Assembly: GCA_030247845.1 (NCBI GenBank)
Contig: JAPDRP010000003.1
Location: 1-64,000 of the forward strand
DNA length: 64,000 nt
DNA from: Coniosporium tulheliwenetii
Taxonomy: Eukaryota; Ascomycota; Dothideomycetes
Direction of reading: 5' to 3'
Shown here: one piece after another, positions 11,590-22,396 of the stretch
Layout: each line of letters starts with the position of its first letter
Position numbering within the stretch: the first letter of the stretch is position 1
Translations under genes and position numbers: made by a program
The notes under the pieces: generated by a model
Seen by the model: only the letters and a program-made list of their open reading frames with translations
Database searches by the model: none
Told to the model about the DNA's origin: nothing

Positions 11590-12960
11590 ATGTGCGAATC
11601 CGCCGTCCATGTTTGGCTTAACCAGCTCGCTCAGCAACCTCTCGCTGCCGATTCCCTCGTCACCCCGCCAGCGTCGCCGTACGAATTCCACCTTCTTAAG
11701 CGGAAAGTAGCGGGGCTATTCGACTCGGACTCCAAGGCCGGCATTAGGGAAGACATAGAAGATAAGTCTGGCAGGAGGTCTGCGAAACGGCGGAAGACAA
11801 TAGCATAAGCTGAGTACGAGGACGATGCTTCTAGCGTTATAAGGGTCACAGAACCTAGCGTGCGCTTTGAGCCAGCTTCGGCTGCAGGCTTAAGAAGAGG
11901 ATCACTAAAGCGCGGATTGAGTCCCGTCCGCGATCAGTTACGGCAAGCAAGACCGCCGATAAATTGCCATCCACCTATTAGACATCGTTTACCTCTAAAG
12001 GCATTCGCATTAAAGAGATTTCTGGAGGCGCATGCGAAGACCCAGATTGTCCTAATTCAGCTTAAGGTGAGCGACGTTCCTGACATTTACATACAACAAC
12101 CGGTGCTGACTTTCTTGCCCGTCTTACAGAGATATGTCCAGGCCCATCCCATCCACAGCCAAGCCACTATCGAGAAGTACGAATAGGACAGATCCGACCC
12201 CAACTTCTTCGGCCTTAATGCACGAAAACTTCAGGATCAATGAATGATGTGGAAAAGATACTTAAAGAAGCTGAGAATTGCGAGGCGATGGGTAAGGACG
12301 AGAATGCTTAGTGTTTACACGTTATTATACCGACATTAAACCTCGCACTAGCGTTAGCAAAGTGTATAAGGATTAGGTTAGAGGAGGTGTAAGTGCATAT
12401 ATTATAAGACCATGCCCGGTTAGCCGATAGATAGTTAAAGCAGTCGCTAATATGCCTGTTCTTACAGTAAGTCGCAATAAATCGACCCAAAGCTTCTTCC
12501 CAGGATTTCCGATAACTTGATTAATAAGAAAGCCAACTACACCTTCTACCTCTACTCTCACAACCTTCACGACCACACACTCGACTCCTATCATCCTTCA
12601 CTCGAATCTATACACACGCGGCTAAATTAGAAGAAGGGAAGCGGCGTACCACGCCCTATATTAGGCCATATAATAGATGCGTACACAAAGTCGGTGCCGT
12701 CCTCCTTGGGAATTAAATTTTAGAAGCCTGGCGGAGATTAAAGTGAAGCGCAGCTGCAACTTGCGCTCTAGTTATCAGCCAGCATAAGAAATAGATAAGG
12801 GGTACAGGAGAAGATAAAGGGATATGCAGCCAATCAAGACGCCAGCAAACAACGTCAGCAGCACGTTTAGGTAATTAAAGCGGCAAGCGCTGCGATTCAA
12901 ATAAGAAGAATTCCATCAAGCACTTGCAGAAACAGCCACGTGAACGTTCCTGAGAGTCTT
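11590..12960 (+). pseudogene. Fungal PD-(D/E)XK nuclease-like gene, RIP-decayed
   Basis: A single frame from 11590 to 12186 is broken only by one TAA and reads VWLNQLAQQPL...TPPASPYEF, then a basic KRRKTIA stretch and SPVRDQLRQARPPI. This is the layout of fungal PD-(D/E)XK nuclease-like proteins: short helix, TPPASP linker, basic segment. After a frame change it continues DVEKILKEAENCEAMGKDENA (12246-12310), matching the family's conserved 'E..IL..A..C...G..E..WN' segment. Near 12700-12760 come LGIKF.KPGGD and SEAQLQLAL, the position of the E-x-K catalytic strand and following helix. The Glu of E-x-K reads Gly here. Multiple stops of C-to-T type (TAA, TAG, TGA) show it is dead. Family assignment is from motif memory and moderate. 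Confidence 0.55.
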
Positions 12961-14799
12961 ACGCTGCAACTTTACCCCACACCCAGTACCGACCGCGAAG
13001 CCATGCTCACAGAAGCTGTAATTCCCGTCCTACATCTTGGTCCCAGCACCGCGCTTCCCAAGCCTAGCGACGCCAGCAACTCCGACTCCGCCATGCCAGA
13101 ATACTCCACACCCGTCCTCCATTAAGCTAGCAACCTCACCACCACATCACTCTTTAAATAGCCAGAAGAACTCATGGACCCAGAGCCCGGCATTACAATT
13201 ATCGGCTCCCATTGAAACACCTTCATTGCGTACCATGATGCGGGGCATAGAACAAGTAAAGAGGCTATCAGCATCGTCGGACCTGTGCCTTCCATGCGCG
13301 CCTCAACGAACGACATGTTAGACTTCTTCCGCCTCCTCAAAGTACTCGTCGCCATCCTTATATATTCAGACAATCTTCTTAGGACACTAACCGGTGAACG
13401 GCAAGGTTCCGCGGTCGACAGGTTACACGCTAGAGAAGATAGTGATAAGGAGGAAGACGCCGATATACTTTAAGGACTCTTAAGGAGAAGAGGGGTGAGC
13501 CGTAAGAGGCAAAGGACATAAAGTAGACTTTTGGCAATAACTCGCCTAATACTTAACCACATCACCGATAGAAAGCCCATCACGCCCCTAGAATAAGACG
13601 TCGCGTCCGTTCCCACTCAGAGTGCCCCAATTCCGCTTTAATCCGCTTTGGGGTTTAGTCCCTACTCTTTCTGGCCCGTTTCGACTACGCTTCCGCTCGG
13701 TAGCTATACCGGAACAATTGCTAGCGCTAGCGTATCCATACTAGCTTCCGAGCGATCCCAAATAAGGTAATTTTCATAAATCCGCGGTTAAAAGGTGCAC
13801 TAGGAATGGGTCCAGCCAGAACTCGACTAAATCCTTTTCCATAGCTTTCGCTTCCGTAAGTCATTGTTGGCTCGGACGGATTAATTACCCAATAAAAGGA
13901 AGCCTTAAGCTAGCCTTTTATCTCCAGCAGCTGCATAAGCTCGAGCTCATATGTCTTCGCGTTTCTAGATAAGAGTCGTGTACTTGCGTAGTTTATCGCA
14001 TCATGAAGCGTCTCCAAAACTCTCTAAGGCGCGTCGTTTTATCTTCCTTCAGTCCACATTCTAATGGCTTCTGATTGGTTAATGTATACGAAGAAGTCGA
14101 TGGCCTTGTTCTTGAGTGGTTGAAAAGACAAATAGGTTAGCATGTCTTTTCCTTAGGTAAGTTCCTTGTATCTTCGCTCCTTGTAGTATTTAACGAGCAT
14201 ATCGCGACGACCTAATTAAGGTTAATCGCGTCTTCCGTAATCTGACATTATCTAAACTCTAAGTAGGGAGACATCTCCGTAAGCAATCTAATACTTTATA
14301 GGTACGAGCTACTATTTCAAGGATGATCACAATAAAAGTACATAATGGATAAGCAGAAGTTGGTTATATCGCTCCATAGCCATATAGGAACCGAGTCATT
14401 CTAATTGTGCGACCTCACTATAACGAGCAAATAAAGCATAAACAAACTCCATCATCGCTGTTTGGACTCTCCGTCTCCATTTGAATCATCCTATGCCGCA
14501 CGCCCTATCGCCGTATAACCACCGCTAAGGTTCTAGTACGCCGGACTGAACCTTCTAGGGGAATAAGGAGCACCGACCGCTTAGTAATGCACCGAGGAGA
14601 GACTTTAAGGAGCACACTCTATAATCTTAGATCACTCCTCAGGCTAAGAACCAGAATCGAAGCAGAACCAGTGCTGCTTTAGTTTCAGCCCGGAAAGTTC
14701 ACTTTCGTGACAAGGACGAACGATGCTTAACATCCCTACTCGTTCGACTATCTCTTCCAGACTTCCTCTGATAATCATTATAGAGTAACACCAGGAAGG
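12961..14799. other. Gene-free decayed region
   Basis: About 1.8 kb with only short open frames and many TAG/TAA codons in all frames. AT content rises after 13,500. Probably decayed repeat sequence; no family could be named. Confidence 0.4.
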
Positions 14800-15923
14800 C
14801 TAGCTGGAATAGCGAGATTTTTTATCCACAAAGCCTAGTAGTAAGCAGTGAAGCTGTCCTCTCTCCGTCCCTTCCAAAAACTCCGAGCTATTCATCCTGC
14901 CCGGCACCTCTGCTCGGCACTTTCGTTTGCCAGAGGGAAATCGCGCAATTACTTCGAAATGCATGTGGTCAGCTTTATCAGTGGATGCGGATTTGGTCCA
15001 GATGCCAGGTCGTAGCAGCCAGGCCCTAATCCTCAATTGGGTTGAAAACTCTGAGAGATCTTTATCACCAATACACACTAGTCGTACGAAATGGCCATTG
15101 GCCATGGCGACCTCGATCTCCACGTCCATGGCGTTGAAGTGCCCAATGTTGTATCTCCCTGGTTTCTTTTAAACCTGTAAATAAATCTCTCCTTCCCAGC
15201 CTACGAAAGAGTAAGAAGGGAAATCTGGTCTTCTCAATATCTCCTCTGGATTGTCTTTAGCTCTATGGACCCACGTTAATGCGTACGTAAAACTCTCGAC
15301 AGTAAAGTCAGAAACAATCGGTAAGCCCTAGAGGTTGGTAATGGGAGGCGAGCAATCAGTCTCGAACTTGTGCGCGATGCCCTTGAAAGCGTTAAAAGAG
15401 TGTGCCGGTTTGGACAACTTTCGCCCGGAATACTCCAGGACGTGGCCCACGAAATCCCACAACCGGGCACGACCTTAACCGCTGTACAGCTGAAATGGCT
15501 TCTTCGGGCCGACAACGCGATCATCATTTTGCTTATGAAGCAATAAGAGCGATACGTTGAGGGATTCCCAACACTCCATCCGATGCATATAAAGTACACT
15601 TGCTCTTTTATAAAGAACAGACGCCGATGGGACAATACGGCTTCTTGATGGGTCCAACCTCGTGTACACCATTTTGATGTCTTCACCGTCGCCAGTGGGT
15701 ACCTGAGAGTGGATGCAAGTTGAACATCGTTGATGAGAGCAGTCGGTTGTTTTTCTCTGTGTCTACTATAGGTTGGGCAAGCATGCCCCGTCCGGCGATT
15801 TGTTGGTTTATTTGTGGTCCGTTTCTGGTCCGTTGCTGGTCCATTTTCTGGTTGGTGCTTCAAGACTAGCCAATCATAGCGCTTGTTGCCGTTGCTTACT
15901 TCGGTCGGAACTTTAAACGTCAC
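14800..15923 (-). pseudogene. Heterokaryon-incompatibility (HET) domain protein, decayed
   Basis: On the minus strand the 5' part (about 15,760-15,590) reads STLRYPLATVKTSKW, then TRGWTHQEAVLSHRRLFFIK and EQVYFIC. This is the conserved C-terminal block of the HET domain (normally SRaWTxQExxLSxRxLfF...QVyFeC). In another frame it continues RMECWESL. Then, 15470-15190, comes WDFVGHVLEYSGRKLSK, HSFNAFKGI, NL(stop)GLP and RRPDFPSYSFVGWEG, the 'WGLP' and 'RR..FPSWSW.GW.G' signature seen after HET domains. The final piece 15129-14800 is an open C-terminus. The stop in NL*GLP is a W codon turned to TAG. Frameshifts plus stops make this a pseudogene. HET proteins trigger cell death on fusion of unlike hyphae. 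Confidence 0.7.
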
Positions 15924-15989
15924 CAGCTTTCGCGATCACCACACACGAATAATGCCTCGCAACATTTAGAAAGTGCGCAATACTCAGTA

Positions 15990-16500
15990 ACAGCATCGGC
16001 GCGCCAGGCACCGAGCCCCTAAGGTCCCTCGTCGCCCGGGAAGCGGACCAAAGTAGGGTGAACATACCAACATTGAGCGGCTATAGACAGTGCGTAGAGT
16101 GCGGCCGGAGGCTAATAATACAAATCCGATTGGCGATACCGTATTTGATGAACTGCCAGGTAAGGCAGGAGTCGTGGTTGTCGTGGATAATCATCCGCCA
16201 GGCCTCCCATCTGTTAACCTCTGACTAATAGGTGCTTACAGCAAATGTGTGGTGTGGTCTGTGAATGAAATTTGCAGCAAAGAGGGCGTAAACAAAGCTG
16301 GAGCTAGGTCTGCTTGCTGCAGCAACCGCACCTGGTCTTTCGAGCGCTGTGCCATTCCGACCAGGGTAGACATTGGATGCGACTAGGGGGTGAAAGAAAA
16401 TGAGGGGCTAGGTATTATGGCCGCTGTGGTTGGAGCTGAACCCCTCTAACCATACTCACCAAGTCCTGCGGCGTTCTTATGGTTGCGGCGTTATTGGTGA
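15990..16500 (-). pseudogene. pogo/Fot1-like (Tc1-mariner) transposase relic
   Basis: The minus strand around 16,210-16,040 reads RWEAWRMIIHDNHDSCLTWQ, FIKYGIANRICIISLRPHSTHCL and (stop)PLNVGMF. This matches the DDE block of fungal pogo/Fot1 transposases ('lliDGHgSHlt..fi.y...n.I....lPpHsSHllQPLDVG'). The catalytic DGH reads DNH and LQPLDVG reads L(TAG)PLNVG, so it is inactive. The upstream part is too decayed to follow. It abuts the HET pseudogene. Confidence 0.6.
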
Positions 16501-16869
16501 ATGGAGAGTGTTTAGTATCCTTAGCTAAGGAGCAGGTATAGCAAGGCGTGCTTCGAATCAGGTTTTTGGCGTACGGTAGTCTAGTTCCAAACTAACTGCA
16601 GGTGCGTTGCCAACCGAGAGATGAGTTAATGCTATAACAATATAGTGTTAAAGACAAGTCCAAAGTTGAGTATGGGGAACCAAAACACAACGCAAAACTG
16701 CAACGTCTTAAGTGTTCGATCTGTTCCCCTCAGCCTGCCCTGTTAGCCGAGTTCTCTCGTAGCTGACTTAAGCCAATCAGGCATGCAGCATGTCCTGATA
16801 AGACTGCCTGGCGATGTCACGGTTCTGGCAGGCAATGCACAGCTGCTTAGTCAGCTAGTGAAGTGTAAA

Positions 16870-17991
16870 CATCAACATCGCGCGTAGATACGACCGTGGG
16901 AGCACGCAGCACGGCTAGGTAGTACGGAAGACGTTAGCATCTTCCAGGTGGAACTAGTAGCGATCCGGAGGGCAGTCCAGTTCACAGCAGAAGCGGCCGA
17001 CGTGCTCCGGGGACGGACGGTGCACATCTTTTCGGATTGCCAGGCGGCCCTGCGAGCGCTCGCCAACCCAGACGAGCGTAGCGGGCAGCAGATTATCGGT
17101 TCCTGCCTCGAGGAGATCAATAGTCTACGGGAAAAGTACGGAATCCGCACGCTCCTGCGATGGATACCCGGTCATTCCGGCGTCGAGGGGAACGAAGCGG
17201 CACACAAGCTAGCTCAAGAAGCGACGCGATATCCTGCCGGAGAGGCGGGAGACGTGACAAGGTGAGACAGAGTGCGAACCAAGAGAGTACTACGCGATCG
17301 CTTCTATACCGACACACCTAACACATCGATAAGGCCGCGCCGGGTCCGCATGTATACGAGCTTTATAGTCGACTCAATGCAACGGATACCGCAATTCTGG
17401 CCCAGCTACGGACAGGGAAGAGGCGACTTAACTCATACCTAGGTCGATTCGGTGCTACGCCGTCGGTTGAATGCGACGAGTGCGGCGAGCCAGAGACGGT
17501 AGAACACTTTCTAATCCGATGCAGGAAGTGGATAGCTCAAAGGAGGCTACTAGCCCGTTAAGCTAGAGAGCTAGCGGCGAATGTGGCACCTCTACTTAGT
17601 GGATGGGACGACTACAGAGATCGGAGAGGAAGACTGTTATGTGAACCGAAGGAAAAGTGGAAGGCCGACCACCAGTTGGTTGCGGCGACGATTACGTTTA
17701 CGAAGGCCACTAGACGGCTGTGCCAGTCCGCGGGCATGTAGGGAGGCCCAAGAAGCAGGAAGGGGATACGAGGTGGTGTAATACGATTAATCAGGTTGAA
17801 CATGACGATTCTCCTTTATTCGTACCGCTCCTCTCGACTTTGCTTAGTCTGTTATGCGTAGGAGGGGCGACTTAGCCCTCGACTGTGTAGCTACTAGATG
17901 GGCTAAGATGAAACCGGGTTGGCAGAATGACTCTAGCGACGTACTCTCAGCGTGTTTCCCTTATAGGCCTTCCGGCCTCAGGAGGTGTAGG

Positions 17992-18025
<34 letters not shown>
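16870..18025 (+). mobile_element. 5'-truncated non-LTR retrotransposon (LINE) 3' end: RNase H, zinc knuckle, (AATC)n tail
   Basis: One frame to 17265 reads GSTEDVSIFQVELVAIRRAV, IFSDCQAALRAL and RWIPGHSGVEGNEAAHKLA: a ribonuclease H domain (E in VEL, D in FSD, GHSGVEGNE; the last acidic site reads GNEAAH where GNExAD is usual). Further 3', 17468-17560, is CDECGEPETVEHFLIRCRKW, the CCHC knuckle and tail typical of fungal LINE ORF2. The frame decays up to ~17,740. The element ends with about eight ATCA units at 17992-18024 then AAAC, a simple-repeat 3' tail as in several LINE clades. The reverse transcriptase is missing (5' truncation). Stops in between mark it as dead. Confidence 0.75.

Positions 18026-18026
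<1 letters not shown>
17992..18026 (+). repeat. (AATC)n microsatellite, LINE 3' tail
   Basis: Perfect AATC/ATCA tandem of about eight units immediately after the LINE 3' untranslated region. Confidence 0.9.
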
Positions 18027-20188
18027 CACCTTCTCTTCTCTCTTTGTAGAACGTCTTCATACTGTAGCTAGCAAACTGGGCACTTACGCCTTTAGCTTCT
18101 GCCACAATGTACAAGACGTAGCACGAAGAGCAAGAAAGGAATCGAGGATCCGCCCATACAAGAATAAGCAACGGAGAAAAACAATGTTCATTCCGAACAT
18201 CCGGGTGCGCCTGGTCAGCAAGACTGCACGTGACGTTCGCTTAGGTCCGTGATAGTCAGGGCTGGAATGGCTAATATAACGAGGGCGATATCCTGGCGCA
18301 AGATCGAACCAATCTCGTATCCCAGGATCTCTACAGAGCTGTTAGCACGTCGTCAGACGGGACTTTCAGCATTCCGGCCAGGCTGAAGGGTAGAAAGGAA
18401 GGCGTCGAAAGGGGAACAAGAAGGCGCATGACATGCATGTAAACATCATACCCTGTCCCACAAGTCTTGGTGATTTGATGAATCGAACTGTAAGCATAAT
18501 CTATATTTAACAATGGTACTAGAGAATGTTGCGCTTCTCCTACAATATGTCTCATTGCTAAGATGAGATCGAAAGAGCTGTCAGTTTTAACCGACTGCCA
18601 AGACTTTCACGGGTAAAGCCCCGCATCCGCGCACCGATCCCCCGAGCTCGAGCTCAGTGCGGCTGAGGTTAATTGTGTTTTCTAGGCACCAGACAACACC
18701 ATCTCGTGCATGTGGGGGCCAATAGTCGACACTACCGACAGGCTTTCAGCTTTCGTCAGCTTTCAGCAGTGGGATGATTGCTTGGCTATCTCTTAACCCT
18801 GAGTTGAGCTCTCATCGATGGTTTCCAACACCAAACTGGGACCATGCGATTGCCTGAATCATACACCTGGCAAGCTTGGGAAGACGCACGAAGCTTGATT
18901 CACCACCTTAGCCATCTAAGTGTGCACCTCATGCCACTACGCCATGCGGACATCTTAGCCTAACGCTCAGCTTTTCTTGCGACTAGGGTGTATTATTCCA
19001 ATCCCTACCTCATCCAGAGAAGCGATCATTCAGCTTGTCAATGAAGGATTTCGTACTCTGAATATCCTAGAGCAGTCAGTGTCCCAAAAAGTGTCAGCTG
19101 AGTTCAATGGCGCACCCCACTGCACTGAGATGCTTGGCTAAGCGATGTCTCCCAGGGCGCAAAGCAAACCGCAACTGAATCTAAGGCATCAGTGGCAGCT
19201 TAACCTCCAATAGGACACTTCTAACGATGCAGACGGCCACTCCACACGCCTTATCCAACACCTATGCAAGCCATCTTTTTCGGCTCTTCGTTTGCAGCCA
19301 ATACTAATCCTAGTGTTTTCCAGCTTATAACATACAACTGGGGACCTCGATACGGACTGAGCACCTCGATCGTAGTCTCAGCTTATCTGCTGAAGCCATG
19401 GCTTACAGCCCATGGAGCTTCTGTGAACGTTCTGCTCCCTCCGCATAAGCGGACACCATGCGTCTTGCCCGCATACTACTGGAAAATGACGTAAGAAAGA
19501 CGCGCGACCCTCTTCGTACTTTCTACCATTGCTTACCATTCAATATGCATCCACATTTACCCCTCGTTGTTTTTGCCGTTCCTGTGTTGTCGACACTAGG
19601 TGGCGTGATTTTGATCACGATCTAATTGAAAACCAATAGCAAAGCGACACGTTGATGGAATGTGGTCGGCGGGTTGAGCACATAATTTACAATGATAGAT
19701 GAGCTCGCTCATTCTCGTAGCATTAGATTTTCCTACTAGTGAGTCGTCGTTGATTCTCAACAATCTCTTCCAAATCTCACCAAACTAAAGCTATTTTCAG
19801 CCACTTTAGGCGAAAGCCTGAAGACCTTCATATATAATCGTAGTTGGAATCCTCTAGGTAAGGAGCTAGAAATGTGGATGAGGGGGTCGTACGGCACGCT
19901 CGCCATAACCCTGTCCCTAGTTCATTAAAGGCAGTGAACTTTGTTCCAAAGCTCAAGCCTCCCAACTATGCGAACGCTGCTAACTTTCGTAATCCCGACT
20001 CTAGGCCCATTTTGACAAAGACAAGAAATGTCTACCGCTTATCCGAATGTGCCGACGGTAGCCGGCGGTAGTGAGGGTGTTCAAGGAGTCCGTGGCGAGA
20101 ACGAGGAGTCTCAAGGCGAGATGCTCTCTACCTCCTCCGTCGTGGACATGGGTTCAGGGGTCCAGTGCCGGAAGACGTAATACCCTCG
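18027..20188. other. Gene-free stretch with no recognisable feature
   Basis: About 2.1 kb with only short frames. One possible upstream exon of the lectin gene begins at ATG 20028 (51 codons), but no splice site in the right phase joins it to the lectin frame, so it is not called. Confidence 0.4.
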
Positions 20189-21262
20189 ATGTTGAGTGGC
20201 GAAGTTGCGACACTCTCGCTCCTCCACCACATGTCTATAGCTGCTGTCTCCTGGAGCGAGGAACGGCTTGACGTCTTCGGCCTTGGAACCGACAATCAAA
20301 TGTATCACAAGGCGTGGGATGGGACGAGATGGCAGCCTTCTCCAACCGGCTGGGAGGCTCTTGGCGGGGTCTTCAGTAGCCCACCTGCTGCAGTCTCCTG
20401 GGGTAGAAACCGAATCGACATCTTTGGGCTTGGGACTAATAACAGCATGTACCACAAGTCATGGGATGGGACGAGATGGCAGCCTTCTCCTACCGACTGG
20501 GAACATCTTGGTGGAACCTTTAGCAGCCCCCAGCTGCGGTCTCCTGGGGTGCCGATAGGCTCGATATCTTCGGGCTCGGAACCAATAATAGCATGTACCA
20601 CAAGTCATGGGATGGGACGAGATGGCGTCCTTCTCCTACCGACTGGGAACATCTTGGCGGAACCTTCAGCAGCGCCCCGGCCGTGGTCTCCTGGGCCCCA
20701 AACAGACTCGACATTTTCGGCCTCGGAACCAACAATAGCATGTACCACAAGGCGTGGAACGGGACTAGATGGCATCCTTCTCCTACCGACTGGGAACATC
20801 TTGGCGGAACCTTCAACAGCCCCCGGCGGTATGCTCCTGGGGTTCTAACAGACTCGATATCTTCGGGCTCGGAACCAATAACAGCATGTATCATAAGGCG
20901 TGGGATGGGACGAGATGGCAGCCTTCTCCAACCGGCTGGGAACATCTTGGCGGAACCTTCAGCAGCCCCCTACGGCGGTCTCCTGGGGTAGAAACCGAAT
21001 CGACATCTTTGGGCTTGGGACTAATAACAGCATGTACCACAAGTCATGGGATGGGACAAGATGGCGTCCTTCTCCTACCGACTGGGAACATCTTGGTGGA
21101 ACCTTTAGCAGCGCCCCAGTAGTGGTGTCCTGGGATGATGACCGGCTTGATATCTTCGGACTTGGGACTAACAACAGCATGTACCACAAGTCATGGGATG
21201 GGACAGCATGGCGCCCTTCTGGTAGAGACTGGGAAAATCTTGGTGGGACTTTCACGGGCTAG
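20189..21262 (+). CDS. Seven-bladed beta-propeller lectin (PLL/fucose-lectin-like repeats)
   Basis: The product is seven tandem ~48 aa repeats of the form AVSWG.NRIDIFGLGTNNS, MYHKSWDGTRWQPSP and WEHLGGTFSS. Each has the aromatic residues and DGT/DxFG pattern of bacterial and fungal sugar-binding propellers. Seven blades of this length equal one full propeller. The frame breaks at 20523-20532, 20816-20826 and 20961-20972. All three breaks are at the same place in the repeat, a C5 run after CAG, where the other blades are one base longer. Adding one C each restores 358 codons with the first and last segments in one frame, so I infer sequencing undercalls. ATG 20189 is the first in frame. No signal peptide or TM is seen, suggesting a cytoplasmic or non-classically released lectin. 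Blades are nearly identical at DNA level, so recently amplified. The sugar ligand is unknown. Confidence 0.82.
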
Positions 21263-21949
21263 ATTGTGACCGGTATTGTTTAACAGATTGGAAATGGACA
21301 CCCACGCCTTTCGCAGTTGGCGAGCCACTTACGCCAGAAACAGATGACAAGACCATTCGTTATAGTTACATAACTTGACTATTGCCTGGCATTAAGCTGC
21401 TGGAATTGACAGGGTTTTCCTCCAAGCACCGAGGGTGGGCTCCTCGGGATTCGTGCGCGGAGTGCAATTCGTGTCATTCTCTATCTTCTCAAATATTTTG
21501 TGGGTATTCTGATGGTGATCGTCTTTGCGGATGTTCTGGTGACCGCTGTCTTCATTACTTAAGTTGCGGTTATGGCTGTTGTTGATGGTTTGGTGTCTCA
21601 GCCTTCTTTCCGTTTCTTGACGATTGATGAAAGGTAGTAATATGTTATCATCATTAGGTATAAGGTATATCAATTTGTTATGAACTCTTGCTTATGTTTA
21701 TCTCACAATAGAACATTATAGAGGTGGGAGATAGATTACAAAACGCGTAGAAGCGATGACAGATTCTGGTCACCTTGTGATGAGGCGGCCTGGCCGGTGG
21801 AGCTGCGACTTAGAGAGAGTCCACATCCTCCTTACCGACACCAAAAAGAAGCACGTCCTCGCCATCTCCCCTTCAGACGGCCCCTCCCACCGTACGTCTT
21901 CGTGCACTAAATAAGGGGGGTCTACTGACCATATCGTTACCTAACGACG
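21263..21949. other. Intergenic, no feature seen
   Basis: Lectin 3' flank and MYND gene 5' flank. AT-richer near 21,600-21,720. No supported gene. Confidence 0.4.
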
Positions 21950-22396
21950 ATGTCCTCTGTACAGGACGAAGACAGGGGGTCAAACGGATTTGAGGCACCC
22001 TATCATATCTATTCTTTTCATTACAGACCCTTCTTTACCTTAACCGTGGCCCCCGACCACTGCACAATTTGCAATGCCAATCACGCACGTCGTTGCGCTA
22101 GATACAAATCTACCGCATACTGTTCCTTTGAATGCCAGCAGACCGACTGGCCTGTTCATAGTAATCTGTGCCGTACTGTTTACCAATATCTCGTCCCTCC
22201 TGGCCCCAACCTCCGCCGTGCCTTTCTTTTCCCCACTCGTCTAGACTCTCACCCTCGTCTGACCTGGGTTGACATCAAGCCCGAATACCCAACCTGGGAC
22301 GGTCATGACCAGCCGCTGCTAGACGAAAGCACGAGTCCAAGCAGAAGAAGGCTAGGTAGAAGCCCAAGTGGACGGAGGGGACAGCTGTGGCCGTGA
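21950..22396 (+). pseudogene. MYND zinc-finger protein, 3'-truncated
   Basis: ATG 21950 opens a frame whose residues ~40-76 form a complete MYND finger: C-T-I-C, then CARYKSTAYCSFECQQTDW and PVHSNLC (CxxC...C...YCSxxCQxxDWxxHxxxC). MYND fingers bind proline-rich partners. After ~residue 125 (DGHDQPLLDE) the sequence passes into basic low-complexity residues and stops at 22396, where the downstream relic begins. I read this as a MYND gene cut by a rearrangement or insertion near 22,330. It could still be expressed as a short protein. Confidence 0.65.

Noticed and set aside
20028..20182. Upstream exon for the lectin gene (ATG 20028)
   Set aside because: No donor/acceptor pair gives the right phase into the first blade.
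20189..21262. Lectin as a pseudogene
   Set aside because: The three breaks occur at the same C-run of the repeat with identical one-base sign and return to the original frame; no stop of C-to-T type is present.
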